From the NCBI GenBank assembly GCA_030248195.1, contig JASAND010000491.1:28757-92756 (forward strand): DNA of 64,000 nucleotides, given 5' to 3'. The DNA comes from Trissonchulus latispiculum (lineage: Eukaryota > Nematoda > Enoplea > Enoplida > Ironidae). Under the pieces are notes generated by a model. It saw nothing but the letters and a program-made list of their open reading frames with translations. It was not told where the DNA came from and did not search any database. Of this stretch, positions 58,565 through 64,000 are shown piece by piece; within the stretch, counting starts at the first letter, position 1, and each line of letters begins with the position of its first letter. A program made the translations under genes and the position numbers.

Positions 58565-61300
58565 CTGTAAAATATACATAAGTTAAGTATTAGTTTTATA
58601 ATGCTAGAATTTTCGATAAGCTGTAAGACCGAACAGTTCAATAACACAAAATAATCGTGCAATGGGACATTCACGTTAGAAGAGTCTAATTTTTGCGAAA
58701 CAATATTTCTGAATAATCCTAGCAATCTCAATAGACTTTCGCATCTTTAATACCACACATATACTATCCGGAGAGACTAATCAAGGCAGGAGTTAACGTA
58801 TTGAATCATTGATATTTGAGCTTTGGGTAAAAGAAACAAGATTCTACTGAACTTCAGAGACAGTAAAACAGGTACACGCTTTTGTTTAAGTTGGAAGAAT
58901 TAGGCAATTTGAACCGACCTGTTCCAGGTTTTCCAGGTTCTCCTTTTGGTCCAGGTTGACCAGCATTTCCTGGCATTCCCTTCGGAGCCTTTGGCCCAAT
59001 GGCACCTGGGAAACCTGGTTTTCCAGGCATTCCTGGACTTCCCGGCATACCTGCCGGACCGGGAACTCCTATAACAAGAAGAATTAGAAGCGACGACGTC
59101 TTTATAAACTAATTATTACAAATAGTATGTAAAATTTTTAATATAATGTGCTATTAGATTAGAATGTACAGTAACATAAAAGAAAATAATAATTGCTTAG
59201 CAGCAGTACAGTAAATGAACCGCCGTCTAATGAAGACAAAATAGATATTAGCGTTAGCGTTAGCGTTTAGCGAAATTAAATGACAGTTTGCTTAACAGAT
59301 TGAGTGACACAAATTTGTTCATACCCGGTTGACCCTGAAAACCGACTGGGCCAGCTGGACCTGCAGGACACTGAACACAGCCGGGGATAGTTCCCATCTG
59401 GGCTGGAATGTCTTCTCCATTCTCTCCGGGACGGCCAGGATTGCCCGGTTTCCCAGTTTCTCCAGGGGCGCCTGGGAGTCCTGGTTGGCCAGACGGACCC
59501 GGTGGACACAAGTTGGGGCCTGTTGAGCAGGCTGAAATGTGAGGAAGGGTGTTGTTTTAGCGATAATTACAGAGTAAAAGATTTTAAGAGAATACTAGCA
59601 TTACCTACAGCAACTATATTGCTACACAATTCGTTTTGCAACCTCTGCTTATTTTGCCTTGTGCATTTATTTATACACCTTTACCTTTTTATACACATTC
59701 ACCGGTTTTGTTAAATGTTAAGTTTGATTAGTTAAATTTTAAAAAATATGCGTCACATACAACAGGCGGAGTTGCGAGGGCTTGGTCTAAATCCACCAGA
59801 AGGGCTAAATTGACCGGGTCCCGGATTTCCTTGGTTTGATCCACCGTTTCCTCCTCCATTGCTACCGTAATCCCATCGCCTCTGAACCCGATTGGTTCTG
59901 ACTTGTTTCAGTTGTACCATGTTTTCCCAAGCAACATTTGACATAGCCTTTAACACAACATATCATTAACAGTTGACTGTTTGGCATTGCATGCCATACG
60001 AATTTGAATAAAACAAGTTTCTACCACTTTAAATTTTTTACAAGTGCAAGTTGTGGCGCTGCCAGCCAGAAGTTTCACAATCTCAAAGAACACCAGTTTT
60101 TCTGTGACGTACTTCTGGTAATCTCATGGCGTACGCCTACCTGGAAAACGTGAACATGGTTAAATCAACTAATGCGCGTGAATAAAGCTCTGTCTGCGCT
60201 GCAACAACTAAGTAAAGTCACTAAATCCTCCATTCATTGCCATAAATCCGCTTGCAAATGTAATCCCTATAGCATTAATATAGTTCCCTAAGCTAAAACT
60301 GTATCAGCTGAGGTATGTCAAATCAGTTATGTCAAATAATCTCAGGAAAAAGGGTGATCTCAATTCTCAGTAACTACGTTTGTTGCTTCTCACCGCTATT
60401 GTATTAATACCAATATATATATTATCAAGAATGCATAATTGCACTATGTATATATAAGAAGAAGAGTAAGCCACTAGAGGGCTCCTCTTCTTGGCATTGC
60501 GTAACGGTGCTATAACCACAATACGCAAATGTTCCCCCGTTTGGTGGGGGGGGGGGGTAGCAAACAGAGGTCCCCGTTTGGGGGGGGGGTCGCCAACAGC
60601 CAATCAAATTCCCTTCTGCCTACCCCCCCACCAAACTGGGACCCCTTCTGCATACCTCCCCCCACCAAACGGGGACCCCTTTTGCATACCCCCCCAACCA
60701 AACGGGGACCCTTGGGCAGACCCCCCCCCCAAACGGGGACCCTTTTGCATACCCCCCCCCCCACCAAACGGGGACCCCTTTTGCATACTCCCCCCCCCAC
60801 CAAACGGGGACCCGTTTGGCATACCCCCCCCACCAAACGGGGACCCTTTTGCATACCCCCCCCACCAAACGGGGACCCTTTTGCATACCCCCCCACCAAA
60901 CGGGGACCCCTTTTGCATACTCCCCCCCCCACCAAACGGGGACCCTTTTGCATACCCCCCACCAAACGGGGGAACATTCGCGCATTGTGGTCGGAGCACC
61001 GTTACGCAATGCCAAGAAGAGGAGCCCTCTAGTGGCTTACTCTTCTTCTAATATATAGTGCAATTATGCACTCTTGATATTACTAATCAGTAAGGGATGG
61101 ATATACTGAGCCAGCTGCAGCTGGGAAAATTTAAGTTTATATGTTTAACTTACCACAAACGAAGACATTTCTTCATCAAGTTCTTGCCAAATGTAGTTGA
61201 TTTCCATGACAATTAACGGAACAAAGAGTAGAGCCCCAAGAAGTGTGAACAGCGACAACGCCACTGCCATGGAAGCCGTAATCTTAATTCCCTCCGCCAT
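58149..61300 (-). CDS. col: Nematode cuticle collagen, 368 residues, five exons
   Basis: Structural protein of the nematode cuticle. Exons 61154-61300, 59761-59947, 59325-59531, 58919-59068 and 58149-58564 join with all phases matching to give 369 codons with the stop. Residues 1-49 form the N-terminal signal anchor ([20 protein letters not shown] core). Exon 2 has a helical segment and NRVQRR, a subtilisin-like RxxR cleavage site as used by BLI-4, then a Gly/Asn-rich spacer. NSACSC and a further Cys precede [10 protein letters not shown], starting the Gly-X-Y tract, which has a CVQC break and ends in YCPCPPR. The remaining tail is Asn/Gln/Gly-rich. This order is diagnostic of nematode cuticle collagens; the specific subgroup is not assigned. 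Confidence 0.95.
58919..59068 (-). CDS. col: Collagen exon 4 (Gly-X-Y block)
   Basis: Acceptor TGTTATAG, donor G|GTCGGT, 150 nt, phase 1 in and out. Almost pure Gly-X-Y with one GPKAPKG irregularity. Confidence 0.92.
59325..59531 (-). CDS. col: Collagen exon 3 (Cys cluster, first Gly-X-Y block)
   Basis: Acceptor ATTTCAG, donor [19 protein letters not shown] opens the triple-helical block; CVQC interrupts it near the end. Confidence 0.93.
59761..59947 (-). CDS. col: Collagen exon 2 (processing site)
   Basis: Acceptor TGTTAAAG, donor T|GTATGT. It encodes [16 protein letters not shown], the RxxR site and a Gly/Asn-rich spacer, ending NSAC. Confidence 0.92.
60418..61082. mobile_element. MITE with a G/C-rich minisatellite, in collagen intron 1
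   Basis: Inverted ends of about 135 bp: GCATAATTGCACTAT, AGAAGAAGAGTAAGCC and CTCTTCTTGGCATTGCG in the left end recur inverted at 60985-61075. The centre holds an array of about 10 units of 28-36 bp, each containing ACCAAACGGGGACCC and TTTTGCATA. On the transcribed (minus) strand these units are G-rich. Confidence 0.85.
60535..60975. repeat. Minisatellite, about 33-bp unit
   Basis: CCACCAAACGGGGACCC recurs about ten times with C runs of variable length; the first unit or two are inverted relative to the rest. Open frames in all six frames reflect the repeat. Confidence 0.9.
61154..61300 (-). CDS. col: Collagen exon 1 (signal anchor)
   Basis: Starts at ATG 61300 ([10 protein letters not shown]) and ends phase 0 at a GTG|GTAAGT donor. 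Residues 1-49, one membrane-spanning segment and SSFV at the end. Confidence 0.93.
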
Positions 61301-61392
61301 GTTGGGCACGTTCACAAGTAAAGACTATTCAACAACAAGTCTGACTTTACAGGACTTTCCCCAAATGACGAGAAACTGTTAAGATTTTGGCA

Positions 61393-61399
61393 TTTTATA
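61393..61399 (-). promoter_or_regulatory. TATA box of the collagen gene
   Basis: TATAAAA on the minus strand 93 nt upstream of the collagen ATG, at a normal distance for a transcription start 60-65 nt before the codon. No 3' splice site is seen close to this ATG. Confidence 0.5.
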
Positions 61400-62054
61400 C
61401 AAATTTTTAGGTCACTAGTACGCTGGTCAGTTTAAAAGTTAATCTTTAGAACTAATAAAATTGTAAAAGTCGAACATGGTCACTAGTTTGATGAAGTTAA
61501 TTTAAAGATAGATTCTTTGTTGTTACGCCGCCGTAATGTAAATTTAGGTGACTTCCATTACTTGGCTGGTGAATTCTGGACTCTGGAGTGTTATTTGTAT
61601 TTGTCAAAACTCAACAGAAAAGAATGCTAAATGTCACAATTTATTTCTGTTAGGTATAAACATAGACAAGAAAGTATATACGAAATGAATTGCAATTTAA
61701 TTCACTCAGTAGCTATACATATGTAGCTGCCTAACTTCACATAATAAATCAGCATAATAATTTTTCTGTTTCAAAGGTCACAATTATTCCTGATTGCGAT
61801 ACATTAAATAATATATAAATTATATATATTAACACCTAAATAAATAATTTGTATCCCGCCTGCCTAAATAAATGAGTTAACGTTTTTACTTCGCAAAACT
61901 TTGGTATATATATTTTGCAACACAATTACAGAGTTCATAACAGCTAATGAAGAGTAATGCTCTGAGCTAATGCAAAAGCATCTACTAAAACGGGCAAAAT
62001 ACACAATTCTACATATCACTCATTTAACATTCGACACATCTACTAATCACTCCA
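61400..62054. other. Collagen upstream region, no gene seen
   Basis: AT-rich intergenic sequence between the collagen promoter and the 3' end of the next minus-strand gene. No motif recognised. Confidence 0.5.
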
Positions 62055-62300
62055 TCACTCATTTTTGTCAACCAGAACGGACGTTTCAGCTCCAACAATC
62101 AGATAGTTTTGAGCAATCCAAAAAGCTAACAGATCAGCTTGTAATTTGTCAGTAACTTCTTCAGATTCCATCTGCTTATCATTAGCATGGGGGGCAGTGG
62201 TAATTCCATAATCAGATCTTAACCATATTGGCAAGGGTCGAGGCCATTGAAAAGCAAAACCACCAAGGACAGCACAACTTAGTAGCAACAGCCGAAGCAT
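62055..62300 (-). CDS. Small secreted protein, 81 residues
   Basis: Single exon beginning MLRLLLLSCAVLGGFAF, a clear signal peptide, followed by a short, Pro/Trp-containing segment (QWPRPLPIWLRSDYG) and a helical, acidic C-terminal half. No cysteine in the mature part and no recognised family. A 3' splice site (GTATTTCAG|GG) lies 23 nt upstream of the ATG. The protein-like start and upstream acceptor support a real gene; expression is untested. Confidence 0.6.
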   Translation of the reverse strand: MLRLLLLSCAVLGGFAFQWPRPLPIWLRSDYGITTAPHANDKQMESEEVTDKLQADLLAFWIAQNYLIVGAETSVLVDKNE

Positions 62301-62322
62301 GATTTGAATTCAATGCTTAAAC

Positions 62323-62333
62323 CCTGAAATACA
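62323..62333 (-). promoter_or_regulatory. 3' splice site ahead of the small secreted-protein start codon
   Basis: GTATTTCAG|GG on the minus strand, with the exon starting at 62323, 23 nt upstream of the ATG at 62300. Confidence 0.55.
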
Positions 62334-62439
62334 TATACATAAGTCACAATCAGCAATCAAAATATAATAAAATATAATCTTAGGTTTTATGCCAAACTCA
62401 ATATTATTTATATTTTTTCAATTTCTGCGGCATACATTA

Positions 62440-62862
62440 ACATAGGGTCGGGTCCTAGGGGGCTTGTCTCCAAAAAATTTTGAGGGGACTTATACCTTCA
62501 ACCAAAATTTTCTGGGGGGCTTGTACCTCAAGAATAAATTCGTAAAATTTATCGAAAAATTACCGCTAATTTTCATAAAATTTACAATTTTTTCATCAAA
62601 ATTTGCAAAAAATCTTCAATTTTTGGAAAAAATTTCAAAATTTTACCCGATTTTCCCGAAAAATTTGTTTTAGCTAAAAACTTCCGGAGAAGCCGGAAAT
62701 TTTTTGAAGTTTTTCTGTAAAAACTAATTTTTTCCGACTATTTTTGGTTACCCCTTGGCCATTTTTTTGCTACCCCTTGTCCCCGACGGCGATAGGGCTT
62801 GTACCTTGCCCATGTTGGGGGGGGGGCTTGGACTCCCCGCCCAGACCCCCGCGTTAACCTAT
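62440..62862. repeat. G/C-tract repeat with CATAGG ends
   Basis: ACATAGGGTCGG at left and ACATAGGTTAAC (inverted, right) resemble the ends of the 25021-26202 element. It also has a CTTCCGGAGAAGCCGG hairpin near 62680. No target duplication found; its right side touches the LINE at 62871. Confidence 0.5.
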
Positions 62863-62870
62863 GTTCTGCA

Positions 62871-63655
62871 GGATTTCCTCTTAGGTCAACTCTGGGACCA
62901 CGTCTATTCTTGCTTTATATAAATGATTTCGCACTAGCGGTGGGTAATGAATGTTTTCTATTTGCGGATGACGCCTCTGTAACAGCGGCCATTCCTTCTG
63001 AAAACTCAAAGGAAACAATGACTGCCATGCTGGAAGCGGAACTAGAAGCCATATGGGGCTGGACAAGAAAATGGCAATTGAAGCTGTCCCTTTAGAAAAC
63101 ACAGACAAATCAATGTGTCTTGAAGGCGCGACCGTCATCAACTCAGGCAACTGACCGTGGGCGGTCAAACCCTTCCGACCCTTTCGCACGGTATCATATC
63201 TATGTGGCATTGATCAGACCCATGATGGAATAACAACCTGACGTTATTTCTAAATGCGCCTAAATACATTCTCCACTCCCTTGAAACCGTTCAGAATTCG
63301 GCAAATCGGTTGTTCCCAACATTCAAGTTAGATAGCCTGAGACATCGTCAATGGGTTGGAGCTTTAACTACTGGCAGCTGCTCCATGGAATAGGACCAGT
63401 GCCGCAGATCAACCTGATTCCTCCAAGTTGTGTGGGCAGAACACGATCGAGTGCCAACAATACGGCTCGTGTCGTCCCAAGATCGAGGACCACTCACCAC
63501 CGGTGAAGCTTCATAACTGCTGCTATCTGACTGTGGAACATTCTACCCTATGAAGTTGTCAATCAGGCGACATCCAAAGCCTTCCGAAGATCCGTTCACT
63601 GATAACTGCGAAATCAGGCTCACTTACTGCCTATCAATAAATGGCGTCAATAAAT
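62871..63655 (+). pseudogene. Degenerate CR1/Jockey-like LINE, 3' portion
   Basis: The frame 62799-63095 contains STLGPRLFLLYINDF and LFADDASV, reverse transcriptase motifs B and C. Downstream, shifted frames contain IGPVPQINLI, GRTRSSANNT and EVVNQATSKAFRRS, a typical C-terminal end of CR1/Jockey-type LINEs. Multiple stops and frame shifts show decay. The 5' end is truncated at about 62871. Confidence 0.75.
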
Positions 63656-63740
63656 AGTATATTAGTCGTGTAATAATGAATCATAACGACCGTAGAAGTT
63701 TGACAGTACTTTAACAACTTGTTGTTCACAGGACCAATGA

Positions 63741-63825
63741 TACGAAAGCTTGTTAGATCGGGCCACTAGATGAATCGGGCCACCGAGTCAAGAAAGAAGT
63801 CTTGATCCGGGAATCTCACACAGTT
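63741..63825. repeat. Diverged fragment related to the GGGTCACC hAT-like element
   Basis: GGGCCACC, ACCGAGTCAAGA and CTTGATCCGGG resemble the subterminal array of 35558-36319. It lies near the window end, so the rest of the element may be outside. Confidence 0.35.
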
Positions 63826-64000
63826 AGTAAACGTTTAATTGAAATACCAATTTATTAAGAAATTTTACCAATACTTGACCAACCGAAATATTTAATTTTC
63901 ATTCTATTATGAAAATTTGGTTAAAAGAGTAAAGATATTGAGATTGCTAAGTTCGTGTGAGTGTGTGATTTTGAAGCTACAGAAATAAATTCAAACAAAA

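Noticed and set aside
60535..60975. Array of near-regular repeats that might suggest CRISPR
   Set aside because: Eukaryotic context, no unique spacers, units vary only in C-run length and the array lies inside a MITE.
60491..61051. Long Pro/Gly-rich frames on both strands, up to 186 residues
   Set aside because: All derive from the roughly 33-bp minisatellite; six frames are open, as expected for a repeat.

Overview
The window looks like nematode genomic DNA, rich in transposons and of low to moderate GC. The best evidence is on the minus strand at 58149-61300: a five-exon cuticle collagen with the Col_cuticle_N-type membrane anchor, an RxxR processing site, a C-x-C cluster before the Gly-X-Y tract and the YCPCPPR tail typical of nematode cuticle collagens. 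The repeat load and large introns suggest a big-genome lineage, possibly a mermithid or other Dorylaimia, but I could not test this.

Left third (781-24324, minus strand): nine phase-compatible exons encode the first 378 residues of a myosin-phosphatase targeting subunit (MYPT/PPP1R12, mel-11-like). The protein has a PP1-docking RVRF motif followed by ankyrin repeats. The 3' part of the gene lies off the left edge. Intron 2 is about 14 kb and holds an RTE-like LINE, an internally inverted RNase H-bearing LINE, three tandem-repeat arrays and several DNA transposons. Intron 1 is mostly one 3.16 kb DNA transposon.

Middle (24.3-57 kb): I find no intact host gene. The region 24.9-33 kb is a nest of non-autonomous hAT-like elements, most with exact 8-bp target-site duplications that allow the insertions to be ordered. 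One decayed RS/RH-rich coding remnant follows (33.1-34.5 kb). From about 36.7 to 48.6 kb there is a 12-kb palindrome with roughly 5.2-5.9 kb arms, one tRNA-like sequence per arm, and a central part of each arm that is nearly identical. Foldback MITEs and LINE remnants fill 48.6-57 kb.

Right end (57.3-64 kb): a secreted Cys-rich protein gene with a possible GPI signal (+) converges tail to tail on the cuticle collagen (-). Next come a small secreted protein gene (-) and a degenerate CR1/Jockey-like LINE. The secreted-protein genes fit with the collagen as cuticle or surface biology, but their functions are not recognised. Three of the four start codons lie 16-23 nt downstream of a 3' splice site, as expected for spliced-leader trans-splicing.

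The most unusual signals are the DNA-transposon families that share hAT-like ends but carry different subterminal motifs, a GC hairpin module found inside many of them, and the 12-kb palindrome. All positions, splice sites and target duplications were read by eye. Similarity statements are estimates and no search was run.
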